Positions 32,252 to 44,515 of a DNA stretch of 64,000 bases are shown piece after piece. The DNA is from Perca fluviatilis. Its lineage: Eukaryota > Chordata > Actinopteri > Perciformes > Percidae. The notes beneath the pieces were generated by a model that was not told the origin of the DNA, did no database searches, and was given only the letters and a program-made list of their open reading frames with translations. Where the stretch lies: the NCBI RefSeq assembly GCF_010015445.1, contig NC_053121.1, forward strand, positions 28,872,434-28,936,433, in the 5' to 3' direction. Made by a program: the position numbers and the translations under genes. The stretch's first letter is position 1. Each line of letters begins with the position of its first letter.

Positions 32252-33509
32252 GATCAAAAAGATGTAGCACAAGCCAATCTGTATTTTTTGTGTAGGTGAC
32301 ATTTAGAGTCAAACTGCAGGCAAAGTGTCATTAATAGTGCCCTTTTATAATAGCTTACTTGCTTATTGAAAAACAATTAGCAGCAACAATTAATTGTACA
32401 AGCCTTTCAAATAATTATGCTAACATTTAAGCTAACACTTGAAAATATTTTTTTAGCTGTAGTGAACAATTGGTATTTTTATATTTTTATTAACAAAACT
32501 CTTCAGAATTACCTTTAATAATATCATGTTACAACTGTTATTCCACTATTTAACTAGTTCAATGCATGTCCCCATCATTCAGGACATACGTCTCCATTTC
32601 TCCAGATCTGCTGACCAGCGCTCCACTGTGTGCTCAGATGATAGTCATATGGTGATGTATTACAGAGCACAAAGACAGAAGACAAGTGTGACACAAATAC
32701 AAAATTACTTGACGTGTTCATATAGAATTAAGTGGTGTAAGACGTATGACACTGCGCCAAACTGCCAACCATGTTTAGTGCCGAATTTGTTTTACCAATG
32801 CCACGCTAAACCCTAACCCCCACGTCCTGCGGTGTACCAACAGATAGCTAGTGCCATCAATCAGAAAATCCCATGATAATAATTTCCTTTTTGTCTGACA
32901 CAACCATCAAACTTGAATGTCTCTGAGGGAGGTGATTGGCAAGGTGATGACTGTGATGTGGGTGACAGCGAGAAAGAGGGAGAGAGAAGGAAGGAATAAA
33001 GGAAGGAACTCAATTAGAGTTTACCATCATTATTTGCACGGTGTAAAGTGCAAACAATACGTGTGAAACAACCCTAATCATCCCAATCAGCTGTCTATGG
33101 CCTTTGACCGAAGGTCAGAGGTCAGGGACAGCTACAAAATAAAAATGGTCTAAACTAATTTCCCTGTTCTGTTGATGCTGTGATATTGATTCCCCCCCTT
33201 AAGAATAACAACCATAATGTTCCTGTCAATAGACTATATTCATAAACAGGACAGCAAGATGTGCAATGTACCATACAAACACCACACAATCAGTATTTAA
33301 TGGCAGTTGATGCTACCTATCAACACGCTCACTCACTTGAGAGAGACTTGTTGCATGGATGGATTAACTCAATCCATGTTCTGTTGTCAACTTCACTGTA
33401 CAACAAGATATCACGATTGTATTTGACAACTGAAAGCCAATTGAAATGCCTGTCATACTGTATGGTGTTCTGTTAAGGGGGGATGGGATTTAAAGGTTTG
33501 CCCAGTGAC
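32252..33509. other. Unique-looking sequence, no gene recognised
   Basis: No transposon ends or exons recognised. A perfect DR1 motif lies at 33112-33124 (listed separately). Confidence 0.45.
33112..33124 (+). promoter_or_regulatory. Perfect DR1 nuclear-receptor half-site pair
   Basis: AGGTCA-G-AGGTCA is a perfect direct repeat spaced by one base, the consensus bound by RXR heterodimers such as PPAR/RXR and by HNF4 and COUP-TF. Just upstream, TTTGACC supplies a third, inverted half-site. The motif is visible; its use in vivo is not known, and a single 13-mer could be chance. Confidence 0.35.
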
Positions 33510-33740
33510 ACAGTTGCAGCAATTTATTTTTGTGAGGTTATCTTATCTGTGCAGTCAAGTGTTTTGGAATAAAGTTGAAGCATTCTTGAAACAAAAATGC
33601 AAAAGAATTGAATATATTTGGGTTTTGGACTGTTGGACAAGACAACACATTTGAAGAGATCATCTTGGGCTCTGAGACATTGCCCAATTTCCCCCACTTT
33701 GTTTTGGACATTTAATAGACTGAACAATTAATCAACCAGG
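33510..33740. mobile_element. Decayed hAT MITE related to 58423-58738
   Basis: TTTGGACTGTTGGACAAGAC, ACATTTGAAGAGATCATCTTG and GGGCTCTGAGACATTG parallel the interior of the 58423 element (GTGGACAAAACAAGACATTT, CGTCATCTTAGGC). ACAATTAATCAA at 33724 is what remains of the ATTAATCG end. The terminal TAGGGCTGCAA repeats are lost. Confidence 0.55.
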
Positions 33741-34735
33741 CGTTACATCGAAAATAAGTGGCAGAATAATTAACAATGAACATATTGTACGTGGTTAGCA
33801 TCAATCAATTACAATACTAAATGAATGTAGGACATTATGTCTATTACATGACATTTCTGCCAATGTTTGCACAAAATAAAGACTACATTCTAAAAGGACT
33901 TCAGTTTGGAAAAAAAAATCCTTTTCTTTCAAAAGAAAGGAGAGACATTTGCTATGTATTGCATTGTCTGCCATTTTGGTGGAATGGCATTTTAAGATTC
34001 AATTTGGTGTTGGAGTTAGAGTCGAAGCTAAGATGGCAGCATCAAAATTAAACTGGCATCACTGCAAGTCATGAGCTGAGACTCTGCAGCTGTGTCCTAA
34101 ATCTCCCTAGCAACCACAGATGGCATTGTCACGAAGGTTCACAAGCTGTGGACAAATAAAGGTTTAACAAGTAACAGCCAGGCAGGAAAAAAGATGTAAT
34201 GTAGAAGTGCACTTGTTTGAATACAGCTACTGGCACTATCTTTAGTGTGGTCATTTTCCTCCATATCTGCACCAAAGCACTATAAAGGGCTGAAATATTA
34301 TTTTCATCTGAATAGTTGACAAAAAAAAAAATCATCAGTAGTAAAAATTAAAAATAGCATAGAAATGAACCACAGTGTACTGTATTCATTCAGTTTAACT
34401 GTAGGCTACATTTTAAGAGCTGGCTGCCATCGTTTCCCAAGAGGTGGAGACTTTCAATATGGCTTCCAGCAGTGTTTTTAACACAGGGACTTAAAACTGG
34501 GTCTTTCTGTTGAAGGGCAAGCTGCCTAGGTGTTGGGTTAGGGGTTACTAAACTGATGCTCAAGTTTTCATAGGATTAAACATTTTGCTGTTTTTAACCA
34601 TATAAAAGTATAATTGTATTGTACAGATAAAAAGGAAAAAAACATTCTTGGCTTTCCTTTTGGACAAAACTGTGGTTCATCATCGTGAGGCAGACAGTGA
34701 GATCCATTGTGTTAAAGCATAATGTATAGTAGTGC
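33741..34735. other. No feature recognised
   Basis: AT-rich, without transposon ends or supported exons. Confidence 0.45.
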
Positions 34736-35320
34736 AAAAAAAAAAAAAAAAAAAGATTCAAATTGATATCGAGATTCAAGCTCTACAGATTCAAAATCGA
34801 AGTCGCCAGATTTTACGCTAGTCACTTTAAAAAAAAAAAAAAAGGCTCTAAGGGGGTCTGAAAAGTCGCTAAATTGGCAACACTATACACAAACTAGCAC
34901 TCGGTCACTGCTGTTGTCGAAAACTAAAGGTTGCGTTTACTTAAAACTGGTAAACCTCGTGGTGCATTCAAAGTTATTGTAAAATACCCTTTTTTTTGTC
35001 GCTTAACAGCAATTTACTGGTGAAGTTATTATTGTTCAAAGTTGTTGTTTTTACATTTTTAATAAATAATTTAAATTCCCCCCTTTTTTGTGCCGATCCG
35101 AAAATTTAACCAATCCGTGACTCAAAACCGTGATCTGAACCGTGAGTTTTATGATCCGTTGCACCCCTAGTTCTGTTAAGATTAAGAATTTGTCATCTTG
35201 ACTTTCCACCAAATAATAGAAAAGTATCGATAATGGTATCGTTAAAGACTCAGATCGTTAAGCAGTCTCGAAAATGGTATCAATATCAATAAAGATTTAT
35301 GATCCCCATTCCTACACACA
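34736..35320. mobile_element. Cluster of hAT-type end fragments
   Basis: A poly-A run is followed by GATATCGAGATTCAAG-type sequence. A clear hAT-type terminus, CCGTTGCACCCCTAG, ends at 35170 with CCGTGA / CCGATCC words before it. Further right, TATCGATAATGGTATCGTTA and TGATCCCCATTCCTAC look like a piece of another family. No matching left ends or target duplications were found. Confidence 0.5.
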
Positions 35321-35513
35321 ATGGGATTCAGCCTTGGTGTGAGTGACTCACGGCTTGACATTATGTATACTCAACTGACTGCTACAGTTCATCTTTATTT
35401 TGTAGGCCTGAACACATAAGCGGTAGCAGTGGCTGAAAATTGTAGTTTGGGGATTGAAGGGGCAGCTTTTGTAAACAATCTTATGTCAATAATACGACTA
35501 CTGGCACTACTAC

Positions 35514-35541
35514 TAATAATAATAATAATAATAATAATAAT
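35514..35541. repeat. (AAT)9 microsatellite
   Basis: About nine AAT units. No LINE tail is recognisable beside it. Confidence 0.93.
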
Positions 35542-36222
35542 CACTACTACCAATAAAAGTGATAACAAAAACAACACTATGAACTAAGATGCAAATTAAG
35601 TCTATACTGCTGCACATAGGTGGGTGTAATGTTTTTTTCTGCTATGAGCAGAACTCATTACACAACCTTATTTCCATTTTTGTGCTTCAATGAGCTGAAA
35701 ACTGATTGTGAGAGTCATGCATCAAGTCAGGTCTATAGCTATGCACACATTTATACAAATCAAATGTTTAGGCGGTACGGTCAGAAGCTATAATATTAAT
35801 TTATTCTTAAAACAGCACCACAAACAGGCACAGAATATAAAAGCATTAATTGCATGTCAACAACCACATTCCCCACAGTAGACAGAAAACCACCTGGCAC
35901 ACTGAACTGTAGATGTAGCGCCATGAGCAGACAAATTGAATTAGCCTAAATAATTCCCTACCTGCATGATCAAATATGAACACAACTGTACATAGTATAT
36001 GATGAACAATCCCACTTTAGCTGCTAACGGATTCTAGTTAGACGCTAACTATCTGTTTGCCATTTGGTGCTCAGCAGATAGTTGATTATAGCCAATTTAA
36101 AGAACTTGTTTTTGGTTAATAAAGACCATGATAAAAACAAGCACTTGTCAGTGCTCTATGGTGCTCAAACTATGTAATGCCTCATTGTTTCTAAACTAAA
36201 TATAAAATAAATTTGGCAATTT
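35542..36222. other. No feature recognised
   Basis: Sequence between the microsatellite and the hAT fragments without supported features. Confidence 0.4.
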
Positions 36223-36345
36223 TGTAGGGATGCACGATATATTGACAATCATATCGTATCGGCAGATATTGGTCATTTCTTTTTTTATACAACAGCATCG
36301 GTCAGATGAGCAAATATGGGCCGATGTCAACAACCGATAATTATT
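36223..36345. mobile_element. hAT-type end fragment
   Basis: TAGGGATGCACGATATATTG is followed by ATATCGTATCGGCAGATA and GGGCCGATGTCAACAACCGA, a hAT-type 5' end of the 'GATGCACGATAT' kind. No right end is seen. Confidence 0.5.
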
Positions 36346-36368
36346 ACCGTAACCAAGTGTGGCAAGAC

Positions 36369-36746
36369 CAACAAGGTAGGGCTGGGCGATATGGAGAAAA
36401 TCAAATATCACGATATTTTTGACCAAATACCTCGATACCGCAGCGATATTATAGTGTTGACTATCGGTGCTTTCACAAAATACTTACACAATGAGATTTT
36501 TGATAAATAATCATCAGTAATATGGATATAATGACTAAGTGGGTAAAGGCAAATAATAGAACAGCTACAACAGTCTGGTAAGTTCAGAAAATGACATCAC
36601 TTTACTGTAATGCAGCCTTTAAAACCAGGAAAAGACATCACTTATGCCATATTACAATATTACAATATCCAAAATCTAAGACGATATCTAGTCTCATATC
36701 ACGATATCGATATAATATCGATATATTGCCCAGCTTTACAACAAGG
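36369..36746. mobile_element. hAT MITE with exact 8-bp duplication
   Basis: CAACAAGG occurs exactly at 36369-36376 and 36739-36746. The element (36377-36738, 362 bp) starts TAGGGCTGGGCGATAT and ends ATATTGCCCAGCTTTA, an inverted copy with a few changes. Sub-terminal CACGATATT and TCACGATATCG words are also inverted copies. Non-coding. Confidence 0.93.
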
Positions 36747-36772
36747 CATGTGTTAAGCAAGTAGTTAGTCAC

Positions 36773-37209
36773 TTAGGCTACGTTCAGACTGCAGGCAAAA
36801 GTGGACCAAATCTTTTGGGGTCAAGGCACCAGGTGAGACTTCTTCAGAAGCCGTGTGAACACTCAAATCTTGCCCAGATCTGATTTTTTCAAATCAGATT
36901 TTGGCTATGTTCACACCGCAAGTCTTAAAGCCTAATTCAGATTTTTTTTGTTTGGCTGTTCACATTACCTTTTAAAATGTGGCCCTATATCAGGTTCCAG
37001 TGTGAACTGTTTGCGGTTTTGAAATGACCCGCATGCGCAAAAGAACAATAACAATGACATCTAGACACAGCATATTGTTGCACTAAAGTTAGGGAGGTTT
37101 TGGAGGAAGTAAGCAACAACAAACAGCCAAAAAAAAAAAAAAAAAAAAAATCGGATCTGAGCAAAAAATCTGAATTAACGATCAAGACTTGCACTTGAAC
37201 GTAGCCTTA
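36773..37209. mobile_element. PIF/Harbinger-like MITE with TTA duplication
   Basis: TTA stands at 36773-36775 and 37207-37209. Between them GGCTACGTTCAGACTGCA (36776) and GCACTTGAACGTAGCC (to 37206) are inverted copies, and AATCAGATTTT-type words recur. Length is 431 bp, with an A21 run near 37131-37151. It is only 27 bp from the preceding hAT MITE. Confidence 0.8.
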
Positions 37210-37612
37210 TAGTCTTTAAAAAGAAATGTGTACTCTACATAGATGATCTACCTTTTATGGTTCAAAGCAAAGTTGCCAGTCAGTGTCAATTTCCTGTCCT
37301 TTGGTGCATATAAAAGCTAGCAGGTTTTAATTTGTTTCAAAAACAAAACAAACAAGCAAAACAGAAAACAAACTCAAGACGCGCTTAGAAGGAGCTAGGC
37401 TTGTCCTACAGGCACCCTAAGCCCCTCTTGTACCATCATCCCAGTGGTACTTTGGGCATGACAGACTTCTACAGATATAAAGTAGTAGCTGTAACAACAT
37501 AATAACTGCGATATACTTTCAGTAGTCGCAGCAGGATACTTTATAAGTTACTATAAGTTAGGTGGATATAGGACATAAGCAGACAAAGCATCAAAGTGGC
37601 ATTAGCTAAGTT

Positions 37613-38527
37613 TCCATCCACTTGTCAATCGAATTATCTGAAATTCAGTAAAAAAAAATCATGCGAATAAAGCTGGTGTTTCCATCAAACCGCTTTAAAG
37701 CGAATAAAAACCTGTGCGTAATGACGTCACATGCCGTTTTGCGATTAAATTGGTATATCGAATTGATTTGAGACATTTTAAGGTGTTTCCATTCATTTTT
37801 GCACTGAATCGCACAACATTTAAGCGAACTTTTGCGAACAAAGTTTTGCTAGACAAAAGTAATTTTTGTTAATATTAGAAGCCAAGCTAAGCTACGATGG
37901 GCCTTTGGCTGAGGATATGATCCAGCTCATCGAAAAGGTGGAACTTGCCTATTATTTTCCCTCCGGGCACCGCTGCGAGACAACTCTCTTTTTTGAGACA
38001 TGCATCGCTGTTTGAGCGCCTTCCATTTACTCCACAGGACGTCCCACGGCTTGTCGTAAGGGACACTCTAAAACGCTTAACGTGAAAAAGCTTAACGTGG
38101 TTTAATGTATCTAAACAACGATCAATCATCACCAGATGTATCATGGTCATATCTTGACATGAACACTTAAGCCTGTCAAAAAAACTAAATCGAAATCCAA
38201 CGATTATAGAAGTTATCTCACGTTAATGTTTTCTTCATCATAGTGTCAGATAACGTCCATAATATTTGGACATTGGGTTAGATTTGACTGTTTTAAGTGG
38301 TTATGATGAGCAATATAGGAGAGGAGTTTGGTGATGATTGATCGTTGTTTAGATACATTAAACCACGTTAAGCTTTTTCCTCGCCATAGGGCCAATGATG
38401 AAGAAAACATTAACGTGAGATAACTTCAATAATCGTTGGATTTTGATTTAGTTTTGGTTTCCATAAGGCAATTTTTCATTCGATATCACTTAATTCAGAT
38501 AAAAACGTGTGGATGGAAACATAGCTA
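37613..38527. mobile_element. MITE with TAGCTA(A/T)GTTTCCATCCAC ends
   Basis: TAGCTAAGTTTCCATCCAC at 37613 and GTGGATGGAAACATAGCTA ending at 38527 are inverted copies; ATCTGAATT-type words follow in both arms. The word GTTTCCAT recurs inside (near 37677, 37784 and 38457). From about 38085 to 38455 the interior holds two interleaved inverted repeats, probably a separate insertion. The target duplication is not resolved. Confidence 0.78.
38085..38455. repeat. Two interleaved inverted repeats (A-B'-A'-B)
   Basis: Segment A (38085-38134) is perfectly reverse-complementary over 50 bp to A' (38329-38378). Segment B' (38181-38240) is reverse-complementary over 60 bp to B (38396-38455) with two mismatches. 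The pairs are interleaved rather than nested, so an RNA copy could form either hairpin but both only as a pseudoknot-like fold. A simple palindromic MITE would have the order A-B'-B-A'. Confidence 0.93.
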
Positions 38528-41128
38528 CAGATACAACTTGTTTAACCTGCACTTCTTATAGACATTAAATGACAGAGAAGGGCATGTTGTCAAGGACCTT
38601 TGACTGTGGCACATTACCAATAAAAGGCTTTGGCATTTTAATTAAGACATCCAAAGCTATTATTTTCATTGGCAACAAATTCTCCTGGGATCCTGTTTGA
38701 CACCTCTTAAAATATACTCCAGAGGTACAGCTGTCATCTTTGCTGACAAGAATAATCATTTCAATTTAGGCTACAATTACTGTAACCTTTGACCCATATA
38801 TTCACTCAACATATCATTCACCAGAATCACTCACTGTAATTGTCATGCACATTAAATGTCTTGGTGACATTTCTGACATACTGCCATCTGACAGTTTGAA
38901 TACTGACACATATTGAGTTACACAGTACTGTACATACAGTACACACTGACTCACAAACTGTAGTCCTAATGCAAGAGCACAAAGTCCTCACATAGGCTAC
39001 GGCGCAAAGGCACTGTGAAATATATACTGTGAAAATATCGGCGATACATATCACTCTCCCAACATATAGGAAGAAAACAAATTCATGCAGTTTCTTCTTT
39101 ATTCTCCTTCTACATTCAGGATCTATATAGGGCTGACACTCCACTGCTTGAAAAAATACACAGTGATGGAGCCTGGATGTGAAATCACTTTGAACTTTAA
39201 GCAACATGCCGGCGTGCCGGACCTGTAAACTAGGTTAGAGTACGGTGTTGTTACAGCACATGCCTCATGGCTAAAACACCGCAAAGATCGCTGCCTACAT
39301 GCCCGGGAGGATGCAGGTCAGCAGGTTACACTGTATGATGACACCCTACTACTCTAGTAGTTGATGTTTACTTTTGAGCTCTATGCGTTTTAACCATTCT
39401 ATGACCAAATGTGCCACAAGATAAAAAATTTTACAGAATTTGTATTTATTTATTTTTTAAATATAATCATTATTTTATAAGTTTTATATTTTTTGGGTCA
39501 CATTTTGCAGTCAGTAGAGTAGAAAAAGCTGATGAGTGCTGACAATTATTTTGGCACCAATGTAGACTGCAACAAAACCTCAAAATATCTGCAAGCTAGT
39601 GGTCTATTTTGTTTGACACGGCCATTAAAGATTTGCAAGCCCGTTTTTGTCCTTGGTGTAAGACCTCGGTGAATCTGCTCAGCTAACTTTCCTGCTTCCA
39701 CCCACACCGTCTTGTACTGGATGCAGTTGCATTACCTCTCTCAGCCAGTGGAAGGATCAACACAGGCTGGGAAGGATAATCCCCATTGTGCCAATCTGAG
39801 AGACTAGCCTCTGGGATACGACAAAATGTAGGCTATACGCTGAAAAGGTTTGCTTTGCTGTTCATCATGAACCCCCTGACCACAAAAACATAAACAAACT
39901 GGCTTTTAGTTATCTTGCCATTCAGAATGGCCTAACCTCACCAAAGGAGGCATGATCCAAATTGAAAGGGGCAACCTTAGGCCTGAAAAGAGCCGAGTCA
40001 TTAGAGTATGGTCCACAACTTCCCTCAAGGTCTCAACATTACACACAAGCTTTAGGAGACATTAAGCAGACAAAAATGCCTTCAGGAATAACAAAATGCT
40101 TTAGAGAAGAGTGATGAATTTATTACACCGAATTAGCATGTAGATTTGATTTTGGTGGATAAAAATAAAATAAAACTAATCTGCAACAGGAACTGGAAAC
40201 ATTCAGGTATGGACTTATATGTGTGTGCCTAAGTTTAGTAAGAATGCAAGCTGAATAACTGTCATATCCATACAAGTATGTTTCTTAGTATGATTGAATA
40301 CCAGCCTTGGGCAGATAAGCACGACCATTACGCGCTTTGTGATGATGTTATTCATAAATTCAACAGTCTTGCTTATTTTTGCATTAATTAATACGTGCAC
40401 AAAACCCGCACCACCACAAATTATTCCTGACCTAAAAATAAGAACAGACTGTAATTTTGTTTTTGGCACCACGCAGCAAACTAGTCTGCATTGCATTTTT
40501 AACATGGCCAAGTGTAAGCACTCTGTAATCCTCTATCACGTTGGTTCTTAACAACACTCAATTAAGGAGGGGGGCTTTTTTCTTACAACAATTCAGGGGG
40601 TCATTACAGGGGTCCCTGGGAGGTTCAAACCTCACACATGCTGCCCTTCTGGCAGAGTGAGTAGGCATATTTTCATGAAGAGGGGGTTTGTCTGTTGTCA
40701 CCAGAATAGAGCACAGTCTGCTTTGCTGAGCAGTATTTTATGATGCAGTAAAGAAAAAATATGACTTTGTTCTCACAGCCTCATATAAAGACACATTTAT
40801 ATGTATTTGTTATTGCATTGATAAGAAATAAATTCCAAATCCTCACCCCTGTAATGGATTTGTACTCCATTTGACTTTTAATTTCACCCTTTTTTCTACC
40901 CCTTCCAATTCGTCTGCAATAATCTCTGTGCCTCACAGTAAGTATAATCATTAGTAGTTATACTAGAGAGGCACTTCTAGTTTGGCACCATGACCATTTG
41001 CCCTGGCACCCCCTCTGCTTGTTCCTTTTAATTTGCAAAAGGTACATTTTCAAGACAATCCTTGTGCTCATCAGTGGCCATTTCTTCAATTAAACAAGTT
41101 TTTTCTTAGCGAATGTGCACTCAAGTAA
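38528..41128. other. Unique-looking sequence, no gene recognised
   Basis: No transposon ends or supported exons. The 126-codon minus frame (38827-39207) and the 98-codon minus frame (40215-40511) match nothing I know; the second overlaps an 85-codon frame on the other strand. Confidence 0.45.
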
Positions 41129-42373
41129 GAAAAGAGGGTAACACTTCGCTTGAAGGTATCTACATAAGAGTGACATGACACCGTCATGAACACAGACACT
41201 GTCATGACACATGAACCCTGACCCTAACCAGTCCCTCAAGGATTTCGGGGCCTTTTTTTTTTTTTAGATTGTTGCGGCCCAAAATGCCCGATTTTTTCTT
41301 TGTAAAAAATTGCGATAAAAGCTGCAATGTCTTTTGTATGTTTGTTGCAATGAAGTTGCGGGAGACAGTGAAAGTTGCAATTAGTTTTTGTATAGTTCTT
41401 TAAAAATAAAAAGGAAACTTGTTTCGGGGAGAATAAAATTACTCTGGGCTGAGTTTTCCTAGTAACCAAAAAAGCTCAGGATGCTGCAAATGTTGGTATA
41501 ATATCAAAATGGCTGGTGGATTTAATAATAATAATAATAATAATAAATTGAATTTATATAGCGCTTTTCATGGACTCAAAGTCGCTTTACAGGGCAGGGT
41601 AGATTATAAAAACATAACAAAACAAGTAGAACAAAACAAGATACAGATGAAAAAGGGAGGGGGGCAGGTGGACTATGGGTAGGCTGAGGTGAAGAGATGG
41701 GTCTTGGGCGGGACTGGAAGATGGTGAGGGACTCAGAGGGCGGATCTCTTGGGGGAGGGAGTTCCAGAGCCTGGGAGCTGCTCTGGAGAAGGCTCTGTCC
41801 CCAAAACAGGCGCAGGTTGGACTTTTGGATGGAGAGGAGAGCCGGCTGAGGTGGATCTGAGGGACCGTGAGGGTTGGTAAGGGAAAAGGAGGTCAGTGAG
41901 GTATGAGGGGGCCAGATGGTGGAGGGCTTTATAGGTGAGGACCAGGATTTTGTAGGTGATCCGGTGGGAAATGGGAAGCCAGTGGAGTTGTTTTAGGACT
42001 GGAGTGATGTGGTGCCAGGATTTGGAGCAGGTAATGAGGCGGGCGGCTGAGTTCTGGACCAGTTGGAGTCGGTTGATGTTGGTAGAGCTGATGCCGAGGA
42101 GAAGTGAGTTGCAGTAGTCCAGTCGGGAGGAGATGAAGGCGTGAATGAGTCTTTCAGCAGCGGGGGTGTGAGAGAGGGTCTGATTTTGGCGATATTGCGG
42201 AGGTGAAAGAAGGAGGTTTTAATGACTTGACGGATGTGAGGCTCAAGGGAGAGGGTGGAATCAAAGATAACGCCAAGAGTCGCGGGGCCTGGGGGGGAGA
42301 TGGGGAGGACAATGGTGCCGTCGATGGTGAGATTGGGGGTTATTGGTTTTGCTGAGTGTGGATTTGGAGCCGA

Positions 42374-43784
42374 TCAGAAGGAATTCTGTTTTGTCGCTGT
42401 TGAGTTTGAGGAAGTTGTGTTGCATCCAGGTTTTAATAGCTGACAGACAGGAGTTGATGTGGGAGAGGGGAGGATTGTGGGGGATTTGGTGCTGAGGTAG
42501 ATCTGGTGTGCGTCAGCATAGCAGTGGAAGTCCAGGTTGAAGTGGCGGAGTATCTGACCAAGAGGGAGGATGTAGATGATGAAGAGGAGGGGGCCAGAGT
42601 CCGGGCGCCGGAACACCTTGAGTGACTGTGGCTGTGGCAGAGGTGTGGTTGTGGAGAGAGATGAAATGGGATCTGTTGGAAAGGTAGAGTGGAGCCAGCT
42701 GGAGTGACACCGTACCGATACCGAGGTCTTTGAGTCTGGTGAGCAGGATGTTATGGCTCACAGTATCGAAGGCTGCACTCAGGTCGAGGAGGATGAGGAT
42801 GTTGAGGGAACCGGTGTCAGCAAAGGTGAGGAGGTCGGTGAGGACTTTGAGGAGAGCGGTTTCTGTGCTGTGTAGGGGGCAAAACCAGATTGGAGAGGTT
42901 CGAATAGGTTATTGGCAAGAAGATGGGTTTGTAGTTGTGGAGGCGACTATGCGTTCCAGGGTTTTAGACAGAAAGGGGAGGTTGGATATTGGGTAGTTGT
43001 TGAGGAGAGAGGGATCCAGACCAGGTTTTTGAAGGATTGGGGTGACAGCGGCAGTTTTTAAAGCAGAGGGGACAGTTCCAAGGGACAGTGAGGAGTTGAA
43101 GAGGTTAGTGAGGTAGGGGGCATAGGACCGGGAGGCAGGACTTCAGGGGAGTAGGTAGGGAGGGTCAAGGGAGCAGGTAGTGGGTTTGGAAGAGCTGATG
43201 AGTTTGGAGATTTCAGGAGGAGTGACTGGGTTAAAACGGGAGAGGAGGAAGTGTGGAGGAGGGTGGGGAGGTCTGGAGGGATGGAGAGAGGAGGGTCCAA
43301 GGTAGGTGCTGGAGTAGATCCTGGAAGGTCAGATACAGGGGATAGGGATTTGTAAATGAGATTGATTTTGTCAGTGAAAAAGTGGAGGAATGAGTTGCAG
43401 AGATCCGGAGTAGAGGTAAGGAGGCTGTTGGTCCGAGGCTTGATGAGGTTGTTCAATGTGGAGAAGAGGGTTCTGGGGTTTTGGCAGGGGTCGGTGAGGA
43501 TGGTGGAGAGGTAGGCAGATTTGGCAGCAATGAGGGGCATCTTTGTAGGCGATGAGATGGGATTTATAGGCTTCATGATGGACTGTGAGGGATGATTTCT
43601 TTGTCAGACGTTCAAGTTGGCGGCCAGTTTGTTTCATTTTCCGGAGTGCAGGTGTGTACCAGGGTGAAGAGGTGTTAAAAGTGACGGAGTTTTGTTTTGA
43701 GGGGGCCAGGGTGTTGAGGGAGGTAGACAAGGTGGAGTTGAGGTGGTCTGTGAGGTCATCGGGTGAGGTGAGGGTTGAGTCCAA
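42374..43784 (-). pseudogene. L2 LINE reverse transcriptase and linker, frameshifted
   Basis: From high to low coordinates on the minus strand: the linker WYTPALRKMKQTGRQLERL and FFTDKINLI (43058-43784, two frames), then VSHNILLTRLKDLGIG and YLSNRSHFISL (42513-42761), then GPLLFIIYILPLGQIL and HCYADAHQIYLS (42374-42616). L2 reverse transcriptases carry YADD at the catalytic site; here it reads YADA (codons at 42509-42520), so a metal-binding aspartate is lost. A further stretch at 41740-41810 reads [19 protein letters not shown] in the order expected at the C-terminus. Multiple frame changes and the lost aspartate make it inactive. The 172- and 137-codon frames here are its fragments. Confidence 0.9.
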
Positions 43785-43806
43785 GTGGAGAGTGGTGGAG
43801 AGCAGG

Positions 43807-44515
43807 TCAGAGAGATGGTGGGGATTGATAGATTTGAGGTTGCGGGAAGGTGATTTCTCTGAGGAGGCGGCGTGGGGTTGGAGAAGGGATGGTGAACCGT
43901 ATCAGTTTGTGATCAGAGAGGGGAAAGAGGCATGGATGGAGGTCGAGCACTGGTTGGTTGGGTTGGAGCAGACCAGGTCGAGGATGTGACCTTTTCCCGT
44001 GGGTGGGGAATGTGACGTGTTGGGTGAGAGAGAAGTTATCCAGTAAAATTTTGAATTCTGATGAGAGCTTGCATGTGGGGGAGTCCATGTGGATGTTTAA
44101 GTCACCGAGTAGCAGCAGACGGTGGAGAGAGAGATGGGCTAGTGTGAGGAGTTCAGTAAAATCAGAGAGGAAGGAGGGATTTGGTTTAGGTGGCCGGTAA
44201 ATGAGGATGACTGTCATGGAGGAAAGAGTTTTGAAGGCGGATATTCAAACGATGATACTGAGGGGAGGGTGAGTTCTGTGATCCGGAAGTTCTGATTGAA
44301 AATGACGCGAGGCGACACCTCCACGGTGGAAGCGGGGTTTGCAGATGTAGTTGTAGCCAGGGGGATGCTTGGTTGAGGGAGAAGAAGTCGTTGGGTTGTT
44401 GCCAGGTTTCGGTGAGCAGAAGGAAGTCAAAAAGTGTGTTGTCGAGGATTAGTTCATGGAGGGCAGGGGCTGTATTGTTGGAGCGATCGGGTGTTGAGGA
44501 GGGCAAAGTTGGCAT
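43807..44515 (-). pseudogene. L2 LINE APE-type endonuclease, frameshifted
   Basis: Two minus-strand frames together cover the endonuclease. The frame ending at 44186 contains FDFLLLTETW (residues 29-38), where the glutamate of TETW is a metal ligand in AP endonucleases, followed by FFSLNQASP. The frame 43807-44217 contains YRPPK (7-11), LLLLGDLNIH (34-43) and PLSDHKL (99-105), the expected DLN and SDH catalytic blocks. The order and spacing match L2 elements. The frames are offset, so no single product is made. The start of the domain (NFALLNTRSL) lies in a third frame around 44454-44530. Confidence 0.9.
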
